Below are positions 48,604 through 57,851 of a stretch of DNA of 64,000 bases, piece after piece. Within the stretch, counting starts at the first letter, position 1; every line of letters starts with the position of its first letter. The DNA is taken from the NCBI RefSeq assembly GCF_000829695.1, contig NZ_BBNN01000030.1, positions 75,904 through 139,903 of the forward strand, given 5' to 3'. Both the position numbers and the translations under genes were made by a program. Source of the DNA: Streptomyces sp. NBRC 110035. GTDB lineage: Bacteria > Actinomycetota > Actinomycetes > Streptomycetales > Streptomycetaceae. The notes beneath the pieces were generated by a model. That model searched no databases, was not told where the DNA came from, and worked only from the letters and a program-made list of their open reading frames with translations.

Positions 48604-48704
48604 ACAAGGGTACGACAGCGTAACCGGCCGAACACCACCCGCATGTCAGCCGTACACCAGCCGCATCTGAGCCAGCCGCACCGTCGCGGGTCCCGGAGGA
48701 TGTC

Positions 48705-50579
48705 TTGAGCGACACACAGACTTTGATCGAGAACCGGCCGCCGAGCGTGGCGACCCTCTTCCTGGAGCGTGTCGCCGCCACACCGGACGCCGAGGCGTAC
48801 CGCTGTCCCGTCCCGTCCGCCTCGGGCGAGGGCCCCGACGACTGGAAGTCCCTCACCTGGGCCCAGGCCGCCGAACGGGTGAACGCCATCGCGGCCGGCC
48901 TGATCGAGCTGGGCGTGAACCCGGAGGAGCGGGTGGCCCTCGCGTCCGCCACCCGGGTCGAATGGGTCCTCGCCGACCTCGGCATCATGTGCGCGGGCGC
49001 CGCCACCACCACGGTCTACCCGCAGACGAACATCGAGGAGTCCGCGTACATCCTGTCGGACTCCGACAGTCGGGTGCTGATCGCGGAGAACGCCGAGCAG
49101 GTCGACAAGGTCGCGGCGAAGCGCGCCGAGCTGCCCCACCTCGGCCACGTCGTGGTCATCGACGCGGCCGGCGTCGAGACGGACGACTGGGTGATCAGCC
49201 TCGCCGAGCTGGAGCGCCGCGGCACGGCCCGGCTGGAGAAGGACGCCGGGCTGGTCAAGGAGCGGGTCGCCGCGATCACCAAGGACCAGCTGGCCACCCT
49301 CATCTACACCTCGGGCACCACCGGCCGCCCCAAGGGCGTCCGCCTGCCGCACGACAACTGGGCGTACATGGCGAAGGCGATCGCCGCGACGGGCCTCGTC
49401 CACCCGGACGACGTGCAGTACCTGTGGCTGCCGCTCGCGCACGTCTTCGGCAAGGTCCTCACCTCGGGCCAGATCGAGGTCGGTCACGTCACCGCCGTCG
49501 ACGGCCGCGTCGACAAGATCATCGAGAACCTGCCGGTGGTGCGGCCGACCTACATGGCGGCCGTCCCGCGCATCTTCGAGAAGGTCTACAACGGGGTCGC
49601 CGCCAAGGCGCGGGCCGGCGGCGGTGCCAAGTACAAGATCTTCCAGTGGGCCGCGGGCGTGGCCCGCGAGTACGCCAAGGTCACCCAGGACAACTTCCGC
49701 CGCACCGGCACCGCCGGCGCCCCCTTCGGCCTCACCGCCAAGCACAAGGTCGCCGACAAGCTGGTCTACGCCAAGATCCGCGACGCGTTCGGCGGCAACC
49801 TGCGCGCCTGCGTCTCCGGTTCGGCGGCCCTCGCGCCCGACATCGGCTACTTCTTCGCCGGCGCCGGGATCCACATCCTGGAGGGCTACGGACTCACCGA
49901 GTCCTCCGCGGCCTCCTTCGTCAACCCCGGCGAGGCCTACCGCACCGGCACCGTCGGCAAGCCGCTGCCCGGCACCGAGGTGCGCGTCGCCGACGACGGC
50001 GAGATCCTGCTGCGCGGCCCCGGCGTCATGGAGGGCTACCACGGGCTGCCCGAGAAGACCGCCGAGGTCCTGGAGTCCGACGGCTGGTTCCACACCGGTG
50101 ACATCGGCGAGCTGTCGCCCGACGGCTACCTGCGGATCACCGACCGCAAGAAGGACCTCATCAAGACCTCCAGCGGCAAGTACATCGCGCCCGCCGAGGT
50201 CGAGGGCCAGTTCAAGGCGGTGTGCCCGTACGTCTCCAACATCCTGGTGCACGGCGCCGACCGGAACTACTGCACCGCCCTCATCGCCCTCGACGAGGCG
50301 GCCCTCGCGGCCTGGGCGCAGGAGAACGGCCTGGAGGGCAAGCCGTACGCGGAGATCGTCGCCGCGCCCGCCACGGTCGAGATGGTCGGCGGCTACGTCG
50401 AGCAGCTCAACGAGGGCCTCCAGCGCTGGCAGACCATCAAGAAGTTCCGCATCCTGCCCCGCGACCTCGACATCGAGCACGGCGAGATCACCCCGAGCCT
50501 GAAGCTGAAGCGCCCGGTGGTGGAGCGCCAGTACAAGCACCTGATCGACGAGATGTACGCGGGCGCCCGGGAGGCGTGA
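48705..50579 (+). CDS. Long-chain acyl-CoA synthetase / AMP-binding ligase
   Basis: A 624-aa ANL-superfamily enzyme activating a fatty acid with ATP and CoA. The A3 motif YTSGTTGRPKG is at about 201-211, LEGYGLTESSAAS is the A5 region, DGWFHTGDIGELSPDGYLRITDRKKDLIKTSSGKYIAPAEVE covers A7-A8, and LKLKRPVVERQY follows at the C-terminus. TTG 48705 is preceded by GGAGGA, which fixes it. Substrate chain length cannot be read. It is probably under the palindromic operator upstream. Confidence 0.92.
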   Translation: MSDTQTLIENRPPSVATLFLERVAATPDAEAYRCPVPSASGEGPDDWKSLTWAQAAERVNAIAAGLIELGVNPEERVALASATRVEWVLADLGIMCAGAATTTVYPQTNIEESAYILSDSDSRVLIAENAEQVDKVAAKRAELPHLGHVVVIDAAGVETDDWVISLAELERRGTARLEKDAGLVKERVAAITKDQLATLIYTSGTTGRPKGVRLPHDNWAYMAKAIAATGLVHPDDVQYLWLPLAHVFGKVLTSGQIEVGHVTAVDGRVDKIIENLPVVRPTYMAAVPRIFEKVYNGVAAKARAGGGAKYKIFQWAAGVAREYAKVTQDNFRRTGTAGAPFGLTAKHKVADKLVYAKIRDAFGGNLRACVSGSAALAPDIGYFFAGAGIHILEGYGLTESSAASFVNPGEAYRTGTVGKPLPGTEVRVADDGEILLRGPGVMEGYHGLPEKTAEVLESDGWFHTGDIGELSPDGYLRITDRKKDLIKTSSGKYIAPAEVEGQFKAVCPYVSNILVHGADRNYCTALIALDEAALAAWAQENGLEGKPYAEIVAAPATVEMVGGYVEQLNEGLQRWQTIKKFRILPRDLDIEHGEITPSLKLKRPVVERQYKHLIDEMYAGAREA

Positions 50580-50604
50580 CCGGCACAGTCTGACGCGCGG
50601 GACG

Positions 50605-50654
50605 GGGGTGGAGTCCCGGACCCGGCCGACTGGCCGGGTCCGGGACTCCACCCC
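50605..50654 (+). terminator. 23-bp perfect terminator after the acyl-CoA synthetase gene
   Basis: GGGGTGGAG... (50605-50627) pairs perfectly over 23 bp with 50632-50654 around a GACT loop. It marks the end of the core segment before the defence island. Confidence 0.9.
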
Positions 50655-50927
50655 CTCGCCGTCTCCCGGTCCCCCGTCGTTGTCCTCTGTCCGTGCCTCC
50701 CCGCTCACTGCGGCCAGGTGCACGCCAGGGTGGGCCGTGGGCACGGGATTCCGGGGGACGCAGGGGTTCATATGGACTGCCGGCGAAGGCAGTGACAGAG
50801 GAAGCCCGTGCGTAAAGGCGTGGCCTGACGGGCCGACGGCCGCTAGGCTCAAAGATCCTCAGGAGCCCTCGACGAACCGGACCACGGACTCGGGGCGGAC
50901 AGCTATCAGAGAGAGCGTACTCACCCG
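50655..50927. other. Upstream region of the hsd operon
   Basis: No gene is seen. TAGGCT at 50844-50849 is the best -10 candidate for the hsd operon; no convincing -35 pairs with it. No tRNA, integrase or obvious att repeat lies here, so the left edge of the defence island is not marked. Confidence 0.45.
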
Positions 50928-53900
50928 ATGAGTGCAGATGGCGCGGCACGGACGCCGGATCCCGGACTTGCCGAACTCGCCCGGAATTCCCGCAACTTCG
51001 GATTCCTGTACGACCATCTGGCGCTGCTCGTCGCCTACGGCACTGCGGCCGAGGCCTACGTCTTCACCGACCCGAACACCTCGCTCATCAAGTCCCGCCA
51101 GTTCGGCGAGGCCCTCGCCGCTGACCTCGTTCTCCGGGGCCGGGTCCAGTACGCGGGCAGCAAGCAGATCGAGCGGCTGGCGGCTCTGGACCGAGAGGGC
51201 TACCTGCACGGCAACGTGAAAAACGCCTTTCACGAGGTCCGAGTGCTGGGCAACAAGGCCAGTCACGACGGCTACGACGACCCCGACGACGCGTTCCGGG
51301 CGCTGCGGACCTGCCACCGCCTGGGCGTCTGGTACTACCGGCTGCTCACCGCCTCCCGGGACCAGCGGACCTTCGTCCCGCCGGACCCGGACCGCACGCC
51401 GGCCGCCGAGAACCGTGCGCTGCGCGCGCAGGTGGCCGAGTCGCGTCGTGCCCTTCAGGAGGCACGCCTCAGCTACGCGGGCCAGGCGAGCCAGGCGCAG
51501 GCCGAGCAAACCGCACGCACCGCCGCCGAGCAGGAGCTGGCCGCCGCCACCGCCGAGCGCGAGGAGCTGGCCCGCCAGGTCGAGGCCATGCGCGACCGGC
51601 TCGCGGCCCTCCAGCAGACACAGTCCGCCGACGACAACCGCCTGCTGTACGCACGGGCCACCAGCCCGGCTGCCGCATCCGAAGCAGTGGCCGAACGCGC
51701 CCGGCTGCTGGACAACGCAGAGCAGGCCGCCCGCGAGCCGCTCACCGAGGCCCAGGTGCGCGTACGCCTGGACGAGATGCTCACCGAGGCGGGCTGGAGC
51801 GTCCAGGACGCGGGCGCCGACCTCAACCTGTACGTGCAGGGCGACCGACGGGGCAGTGGCGTCGCCGTCCGTGAGGTGACCACCGCGACCGGCCGCGCCG
51901 ACTATGCCCTGTACGTGGAGCGCAAACTGGTCGGCGTGATCGAGGCCAAGCGGGAGGGCGCCGACCTCACCGCCGCCCAGGAACAGGCCGACCGGTACGC
52001 GGACCACCCCACGGACGCACAACAGCGCCTGATCGCCTGGCGCACACCCCTCCCCTTCCGCTATGTCTCGGACGGCGGTGAGACCCGGTTCCGTAACGCC
52101 CTCGACCCGGATTCCCGCACCCGGCGCATCTTCTCCTTCCACCAGCCCCGCACCCTGGCCCGGTGGATCCGTCAGGCGGAGCAGGACCCGCAAGCCCCGT
52201 CCTACCGGGCCCGGTTGCGCTACCGGATGCCTGACCTCGACGAACGCCCGCTCCGTCCCGCCCAGATCAAGGCGGTGCGCGAGGTCGAGAAGTCCGTCGC
52301 GTTGGGCAAGGGTCAGCAGGGCACTGGTCAGTCACGCTCCCTGGTGCAGATGGCGACCGGAGCAGGCAAGACGTACACGGCCGTCACGTTCGCCTACCGG
52401 ATGCTCAAGCACGCCCAGGCGGAGCGTGTGCTGTTCCTGGTGGACCGCAACAACCTGGGCGCCCAGGCGCAGACCGAGTTCGAGAACTTCGTCACCCCCG
52501 ACACCAACCGCACCTTTGCCGACCTGTACAACGTGCAGCGCCTCGGTGCCGAGGGCATGAATCCGTCCGCGAAGGTCGTCGTCTCCACCGTGCAGCGCCT
52601 CTACATGGAGCTCACGGGCGCGAGCGTGCCCCCGCGACCGGACTCGGCGGAGGGCGAGGAGGACCACTCCTACGACGTGGCCGCGGACATCTCCGTCGGC
52701 TACAACGCGAACATCCCGCCGGAGTCCTTCGACCTGATCGTCGTCGACGAGTGCCACCGCTCCATCTACGGCAAGTGGCGTTCCGTCCTGGAGTACTTCG
52801 ACGCGCCGATCGTCGGCCTGACCGCGACACCCGTCGCCCAGACCTTCGGCTACTTCAACGGCAACCTGGTCAGCGAGTACACCTACCAGGAGGCGGTCGC
52901 CGACGGCGTCAACGTCGACTTCCAGGTGTACGAGATCCTCACCCGGATAACGGGGGAGGGCGGCGCCATCGCCCGCGGCATCATCCCCGTCCGCGACCGG
53001 CGCACCCGGCGACAGCGCTACGAGGACTTCGACGAGGACGTCATCTACGGCGCCAAGGAAGTCGGCGTCGGCGTGATCAGCAAGGATCAGCTGCGCACGG
53101 TGATCCGCACCTTCCGGGAGCGCCTGTTCAGCGAGATCTTCCCCGAGCGCGCCAAACGCGACCGGCAGACCGGCGAACTGCTGTGGGGCGAGATGTACGT
53201 CCCCAAGACGCTCATCTTCGCCAAGAACGACAACCACGCCGAGGAGATCGTCGAGGTCGTCCGGGACGTCTTCGGCAAGGGTGACGACTTCTGCGCGAAG
53301 ATCACCCACGCGGCGAGGAAACCCGCCGAACGTCTCTCCGCCTTCCGTAACCTGCCGCAACTGCGCATCGCGGTCACCGTCGACATGATCGCGACGGGGA
53401 CGGATGTCAAGCCGCTGGAGTGCCTGCTGTTCCTGCGGGACGTCAACAGTTGGGCCTACTTCGAGCAGATGAAGGGCCGGGGCGCCCGAACCCTGTCGCT
53501 GACCGAGTTCGAGCGGGTCACGCCGGGCGTCGGCCCCAAGACGCACTTCGTGATCGTCGACGCGGTGGGGGTGACCCGCAAGGAGAAGGTGGACGCGGGT
53601 CCGCTGGAGCAGCACACGGAGAAGGACCTCAACCTCGAAAAGCTCCTGCGTCTCACCGCGCGGGGTCTCGTGGAGGACGCGCGCGTCTCCACTTTGGCCT
53701 CGCGTCTCGCCAAGCTCGATCTCCAGATGACGGACGAGGAACGGGCGGAGATCGAGACCCTCAGCGAGGGCGTTCCGCTGAAGACCGTCGTGCACAACAT
53801 GGTCAAGGCCGTCGCCGTCGACGAGCAGGCCAAGATCCGGGAAGCCGCGGAACGGCTCGGGCTCGACCCGGACGAGGCCGTCAGGGCTGCGGTGGTCCGT

Positions 53901-54611
53901 GCCCTGCAGCCACTGGCGTCCAACCCGCCGCTCCGCAAACGGCTGCTGGAGATGCGCCGCGCGAAGGACATCCTGTACGACGAGACCAGCCGCGACGCCC
54001 TTGTTTCCGCCGGCGCGGTCGCGGAGGACGAGTCGACGGCCCGGGACACCGTCCGTGACTGGAAGGTGTACGTGGACGAGCACCGGGACGAGATCGCGGC
54101 GCTCTCACTCGCCTTCGCCGCCGGATCGCAGGTCCCGCCGCGCGAGGCATTGCGGCGCCTCAAGGACCTCGCGCGGTCCGTGGCCCGCCCGCCGCGCGCC
54201 TGGACGGCGGACCGGCTGTGGCGTTCCTACGAGAAGGTGGGCGAGGCCGTGACGGCCGACCGCTCCGGCGCCCGGACGGCGGTCGATCTGCTTGCCCTGC
54301 TCCGGTACGAACTCGACGGCGGCGCGGAGAACGGCGCGGACCGGCCACGCCCGCACGGGGAGGCAGTACGGGAGCGGTACGCGGGGTGGCTGGCGAGGCA
54401 GGAGCAGGCCGGTGTGACCTTCACCGACAACGAGCGCTGGTGGCTCGACCACATCGCCACCGCCACGGTCAAGCATGTACGCTTCGACACCGCCGACCTC
54501 GACTACGCCCCGTTCATCAAGCGGAACGGCACGGACGGCTTCCTCGCGGAGTTCGGCGAGACGAGGGCGGAAGAAATCCTCGACGAACTGGACAGGGAGC
54601 TGGGCGCGTGA
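50928..54611 (+). CDS. hsdR: Type I restriction enzyme, R subunit
   Basis: A 1227-aa DNA translocase and nuclease. In order: an N-terminal DUF4145-like region (about 10-145), a coiled coil (about 165-225, LRAQVAESRRALQEARLSYA onward), a PD-(D/E)xK nuclease (Asp325 and Glu339-Ala-Lys341 in RADYALYV...VGVIEAKRE), and an SF2 helicase with Walker A MATGAGKT (Lys481), DECH (607-610) and the motif VI region FEQMKGRGART. The C-terminal helical part contacts the methylase. All key residues are intact. The stop overlaps hsdS by GTGA. Confidence 0.96.
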   Translation: MSADGAARTPDPGLAELARNSRNFGFLYDHLALLVAYGTAAEAYVFTDPNTSLIKSRQFGEALAADLVLRGRVQYAGSKQIERLAALDREGYLHGNVKNAFHEVRVLGNKASHDGYDDPDDAFRALRTCHRLGVWYYRLLTASRDQRTFVPPDPDRTPAAENRALRAQVAESRRALQEARLSYAGQASQAQAEQTARTAAEQELAAATAEREELARQVEAMRDRLAALQQTQSADDNRLLYARATSPAAASEAVAERARLLDNAEQAAREPLTEAQVRVRLDEMLTEAGWSVQDAGADLNLYVQGDRRGSGVAVREVTTATGRADYALYVERKLVGVIEAKREGADLTAAQEQADRYADHPTDAQQRLIAWRTPLPFRYVSDGGETRFRNALDPDSRTRRIFSFHQPRTLARWIRQAEQDPQAPSYRARLRYRMPDLDERPLRPAQIKAVREVEKSVALGKGQQGTGQSRSLVQMATGAGKTYTAVTFAYRMLKHAQAERVLFLVDRNNLGAQAQTEFENFVTPDTNRTFADLYNVQRLGAEGMNPSAKVVVSTVQRLYMELTGASVPPRPDSAEGEEDHSYDVAADISVGYNANIPPESFDLIVVDECHRSIYGKWRSVLEYFDAPIVGLTATPVAQTFGYFNGNLVSEYTYQEAVADGVNVDFQVYEILTRITGEGGAIARGIIPVRDRRTRRQRYEDFDEDVIYGAKEVGVGVISKDQLRTVIRTFRERLFSEIFPERAKRDRQTGELLWGEMYVPKTLIFAKNDNHAEEIVEVVRDVFGKGDDFCAKITHAARKPAERLSAFRNLPQLRIAVTVDMIATGTDVKPLECLLFLRDVNSWAYFEQMKGRGARTLSLTEFERVTPGVGPKTHFVIVDAVGVTRKEKVDAGPLEQHTEKDLNLEKLLRLTARGLVEDARVSTLASRLAKLDLQMTDEERAEIETLSEGVPLKTVVHNMVKAVAVDEQAKIREAAERLGLDPDEAVRAAVVRALQPLASNPPLRKRLLEMRRAKDILYDETSRDALVSAGAVAEDESTARDTVRDWKVYVDEHRDEIAALSLAFAAGSQVPPREALRRLKDLARSVARPPRAWTADRLWRSYEKVGEAVTADRSGARTAVDLLALLRYELDGGAENGADRPRPHGEAVRERYAGWLARQEQAGVTFTDNERWWLDHIATATVKHVRFDTADLDYAPFIKRNGTDGFLAEFGETRAEEILDELDRELGA

Positions 54612-56095
54612 CGCTGGGGCTGAGTGCGGCTGCGGGGGATGGGGCCGAGGGGGCTTCGGGGGAGCTTCCGGCGGGGTGGGTGCGGGCGACGGTTGCCGAG
54701 CTGTGTGACGTCAATCCTCGCGGCTTCGACGAGGAGCCCGAAGACGATGATCTGATCTCTCAGGTGCCCATGGCAATGGTCGAGGCCGGGACGGGGCGCC
54801 TGGATGCCTCGATGCAGGTGCGGTACGGAGACTTCAAGAGGAAATCCCTGACTCGCTTCCAGGAGAACGATGTTCTCTTCGCGAAGATTACGCCGTGCAT
54901 GGAGAACGGGAAGATTGCGCAGGCGCAGGCGCTGGCTGGTGGTCGAGCTCTCGGTAGCACCGAATTTCACGTTCTTCGCAGTCGGGGGGCTGTCCTTCCC
55001 GAATACTTGATGCACTATCTCCTGCAGCGCTCGGTGCGAATGGTTGCTGAACAGTACATGTCTGGCGCTGTGGGGCAACGGCGTGTGCCTCGCCCCTACC
55101 TTGAATCACTTGAGATTCCTGTGCCGCCGATTCCTGAACAGTATCGGATCGTTGCCGAGGTTGAGCGGCAAATCGCACGGCTCGAAGTAGGCGAGGAAGC
55201 GGCAATGACTGCGCTTTCCAGCGCTGTGATGCTGGCCGAGCAGGTGTCCAGCCTGGGATCTCGTGGATGCTTGGAAATGGACAAACGCTTTCCCGCTGCA
55301 TTGGTGAAGGCTGACATCGACGACGGGATGATTCCTGATCTTCCCGTCGGTTGGAAGTGGGCACGACTGGGGCAGGTGGCGTCAGTAGTCGGCGGAGTGA
55401 CCAAGGACAGTAAGCGTCAAGGTGACCCAGACTATGTGGAAGTCCCCTATCTGCGCGTTGCCAATGTTCAGCGCGGTGAAATAGTGCTGGACAAGGTGAC
55501 GACTATTCGTGTTCCACCGGAGAAGGCAGAGGTGCTTCGCCTGAAGCATGGCGATGTGCTCCTCAATGAAGGTGGCGACAGGGATAAACTCGGGCGTGGT
55601 TGGGTTTGGGAGGGGCAAATCGACAACTGCATCCACCAGAATCACGTGTTCCGGGCGCGCGTGGTCAACGAAGAAATTCACCCCAAACTCTTGGCATGGC
55701 ATGCAAACGGCTTCGGTAAAGCCTGGTGTGACCGCAACGGCACTCAGTCTGTCAACCTGGCATCGATCAGCCTGCGGAAGATCAAGCTGCTTCCTGTGCC
55801 GATTCCGCCCCGAGAGATCCAGGAAGAGCTCGTGAAAACGATCGAGATGCACCTGGAAGGCGTGGCGGTTGCTCGGGCGATGGCGGAAGGCGCGCTGTCG
55901 AGAGCCCAGAACCTCCGCGCCTCCCTCCTCCACACGGCCTTCACCGGTGCCCTGGTACCTCAGGACCCTGCCGACGAACCGGCATCAGTACTGCTCGACC
56001 GGATCCGCGCTGAGCAGAAGGCGAAGCCTCCCCGTAAGCGCACCGCACGCAAGCCCCGTTCCACCCCGCCCGGTCAGGAAGAACTGCCCTCATGA
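54608..56095 (+). CDS. hsdS: Type I restriction enzyme, specificity subunit
   Basis: A 495-aa subunit with two target-recognition domains. The half-repeats are recognisable: ELPAGWVRATVAELCDV (from about 19) and DLPVGWKWARLGQVASV (from about 244) open each TRD, and VPPIPEQYRIVAEVERQIARLE and VPIPPREIQEELVKTIEMHLEG are the coiled spacers. The order TRD1-coil-TRD2-coil predicts a bipartite target. Bases 54700-55900 are clearly less GC-rich than the neighbouring R and M genes, and wobble positions are relaxed, as expected of exchanged TRDs. The GTG start is coupled to hsdR and the stop to hsdM (ATGA). Confidence 0.95.
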   Translation: MTLGLSAAAGDGAEGASGELPAGWVRATVAELCDVNPRGFDEEPEDDDLISQVPMAMVEAGTGRLDASMQVRYGDFKRKSLTRFQENDVLFAKITPCMENGKIAQAQALAGGRALGSTEFHVLRSRGAVLPEYLMHYLLQRSVRMVAEQYMSGAVGQRRVPRPYLESLEIPVPPIPEQYRIVAEVERQIARLEVGEEAAMTALSSAVMLAEQVSSLGSRGCLEMDKRFPAALVKADIDDGMIPDLPVGWKWARLGQVASVVGGVTKDSKRQGDPDYVEVPYLRVANVQRGEIVLDKVTTIRVPPEKAEVLRLKHGDVLLNEGGDRDKLGRGWVWEGQIDNCIHQNHVFRARVVNEEIHPKLLAWHANGFGKAWCDRNGTQSVNLASISLRKIKLLPVPIPPREIQEELVKTIEMHLEGVAVARAMAEGALSRAQNLRASLLHTAFTGALVPQDPADEPASVLLDRIRAEQKAKPPRKRTARKPRSTPPGQEELPS

Positions 56096-57708
56096 GCACC
56101 ACCCCCGCTCCAGTGAACAGCGCCACGTCTCCCCGCCGGTCCGCCGGAGAGACGACCTCGACACTCGTCAACCGGCTCTGGTCGTACTGCGAGCTGCTCC
56201 GGCACTCCGGCGTCTCCACCCTCGACTACGTCGAGCAGCTGACCTACCTCCTCTTCCTGAAGATGGCCGACGAGCGTGCCAAGCGCCCGGCGAGGTTTCG
56301 TAGGAATGAGCCCGAGGAGGCGCTCGTCCCCGAGGGCCTGGACTGGCCCAGCCTCACCAGCCGGTCGGCCGAGGACCTCTTGGAGCACTACGAGCACATT
56401 TTGCGGGAGCTCGGCCGCAAGGGCGGCACCATGCTCGGCGAGGTCTTCACCAAGGCGCAGAACAAGATCCACGAACCGGCCGTCCTGGACCGGCTTGTCA
56501 AGGACCTGATCGACCCCCACACCTGGACCCGCGAGAACCAGGACCTCAAGGGCGACGCCTACGAAGGCCTCCTCCAGCGCGGTGCCGAGGACCGCAAGAC
56601 CGGAGCCGGCCAGTACTTCACCCCCCGCCCGCTCATCGACGCCATGGTCGACTGCGTGCAGCCCAAGCCCGGCGAGTCGGTCACCGACCCCGCGTGCGGC
56701 ACCGGCGGCTTCCTCATCGCCGCGCACGCCCACATCGCCGAGCGCTACGAGGACGAGCTCTACGGCGACCAGGCCCGCAAGCTCCAGACGGGCGCCATCA
56801 CCGGGTACGAACTGGTCCGGGAGACCGCCCGGCTGGCGCTGATGAACATGCTTCTGCACGGCATCGGCACCTCCGAGGGCCGCCCCCTCATCACGGTCCA
56901 GGACTCCCTTGCGAAGTCGCCCCACAAGTTCTACGACATCGTGCTCGCCAACCCGCCCTTCGGCGTGGGATCGGTGACCGGCGAGGCCTACACCGCCCGT
57001 AAGGACTTCTGGACGCAGACCACCAACAAGCAGCTCAACTTCGTCCAGCACATCTACACCCTGCTGAAGACGAACGGCCGGGCCGCGCTCGTCCTGCCGG
57101 ACAACGTCCTGTTCGAGGGCGGCGCCGGTGTGGAGATCCGCCGCCGCCTGCTGGAGCTCACCAATGTCCACACGCTGCTGCGGCTGCCCACCGGCATTTT
57201 CTATGCCAACGGCGTCAAGGCGAACGTCCTGTTCTTCGACAAGGTCCCGCCCCGTCCCGGCGGCAAGCCCGCCACCAAGCAGCTCTGGGTCTACGACTTC
57301 CGCACCGACCAGAGCTTCACCCTCAAGCAGCGCGCCCTGCGCCGCGAGCACCTCGACGACTTCGTCGCCGCCTTCCACTCCGGAGGCAAGGACTACTCGG
57401 CCCGGAAGCCCAGTGAGTGCTTCCAGCCTTATGAGTACGATGAGTTGATCGCACGCGACAAGGTCAACCTCGACCTGACAGTGCTTCAGTCCGCCTCCGC
57501 TTCCTCCGCCCCGCTCGCGCCTCCGGACGTGATCGCTCAGGAGATCGTGGATGAACTGGAAAGCGCTCTCGCCGAGTTCACTGCCGTCGCCCAGGCCCTG
57601 AAGAAGGCCGTGGGCACGGCCGCCGGTCCCGAAACGGACCAGGTCGAGGGCGACCCCACGAACAGCACCACTACTGGCACCACCGAAGAGACAGACCAGG
57701 AGCGGTAG
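56092..57708 (+). CDS. hsdM: Type I restriction enzyme, methylase subunit
   Basis: A 538-aa N6-adenine methylase. The N-terminal helical domain (SYCELLRHSGVSTLDYVEQLTYLLFLKMADE) is followed by the SAM motif DPACGTGGFL (Asp199) and the catalytic NPPF (Asn287) in IVLANPPFGVGS. The C-terminal helix (IVDELESALAEFTAVAQALKKAV) would contact HsdS. It closes the R-S-M operon and is coupled to hsdS. A second, different HsdM-like gene follows beyond a strong hairpin. Confidence 0.95.
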   Translation: MSTTPAPVNSATSPRRSAGETTSTLVNRLWSYCELLRHSGVSTLDYVEQLTYLLFLKMADERAKRPARFRRNEPEEALVPEGLDWPSLTSRSAEDLLEHYEHILRELGRKGGTMLGEVFTKAQNKIHEPAVLDRLVKDLIDPHTWTRENQDLKGDAYEGLLQRGAEDRKTGAGQYFTPRPLIDAMVDCVQPKPGESVTDPACGTGGFLIAAHAHIAERYEDELYGDQARKLQTGAITGYELVRETARLALMNMLLHGIGTSEGRPLITVQDSLAKSPHKFYDIVLANPPFGVGSVTGEAYTARKDFWTQTTNKQLNFVQHIYTLLKTNGRAALVLPDNVLFEGGAGVEIRRRLLELTNVHTLLRLPTGIFYANGVKANVLFFDKVPPRPGGKPATKQLWVYDFRTDQSFTLKQRALRREHLDDFVAAFHSGGKDYSARKPSECFQPYEYDELIARDKVNLDLTVLQSASASSAPLAPPDVIAQEIVDELESALAEFTAVAQALKKAVGTAAGPETDQVEGDPTNSTTTGTTEETDQER

Positions 57709-57776
57709 TCCGGCTCTCGGCCCCTTTGGCCACCCGGCCCAGAGGTCCCGTCGGCGGCCACTCCGCCAAACGGGAC

Positions 57777-57824
57777 GGAACGGCGTGTGGGCCCGTACAC
57801 GCGTACGGGCCCACACGCCGTTCC
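57777..57824 (+). terminator. 22-bp perfect hairpin between the two hsdM genes
   Basis: A perfect 22-bp stem (57777-57798 / 57803-57824) with a 4-nt ACGC loop ends 27 nt before the second methylase start. A weaker stem TCCCGT/ACGGGA lies just before it. No U tract follows. It is likely the operon terminator, but it sits so close to the next ATG that it may also affect that gene's translation. Confidence 0.8.
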
Positions 57825-57851
57825 GGGACAGGCACAGGGACTGGGTGAAAC

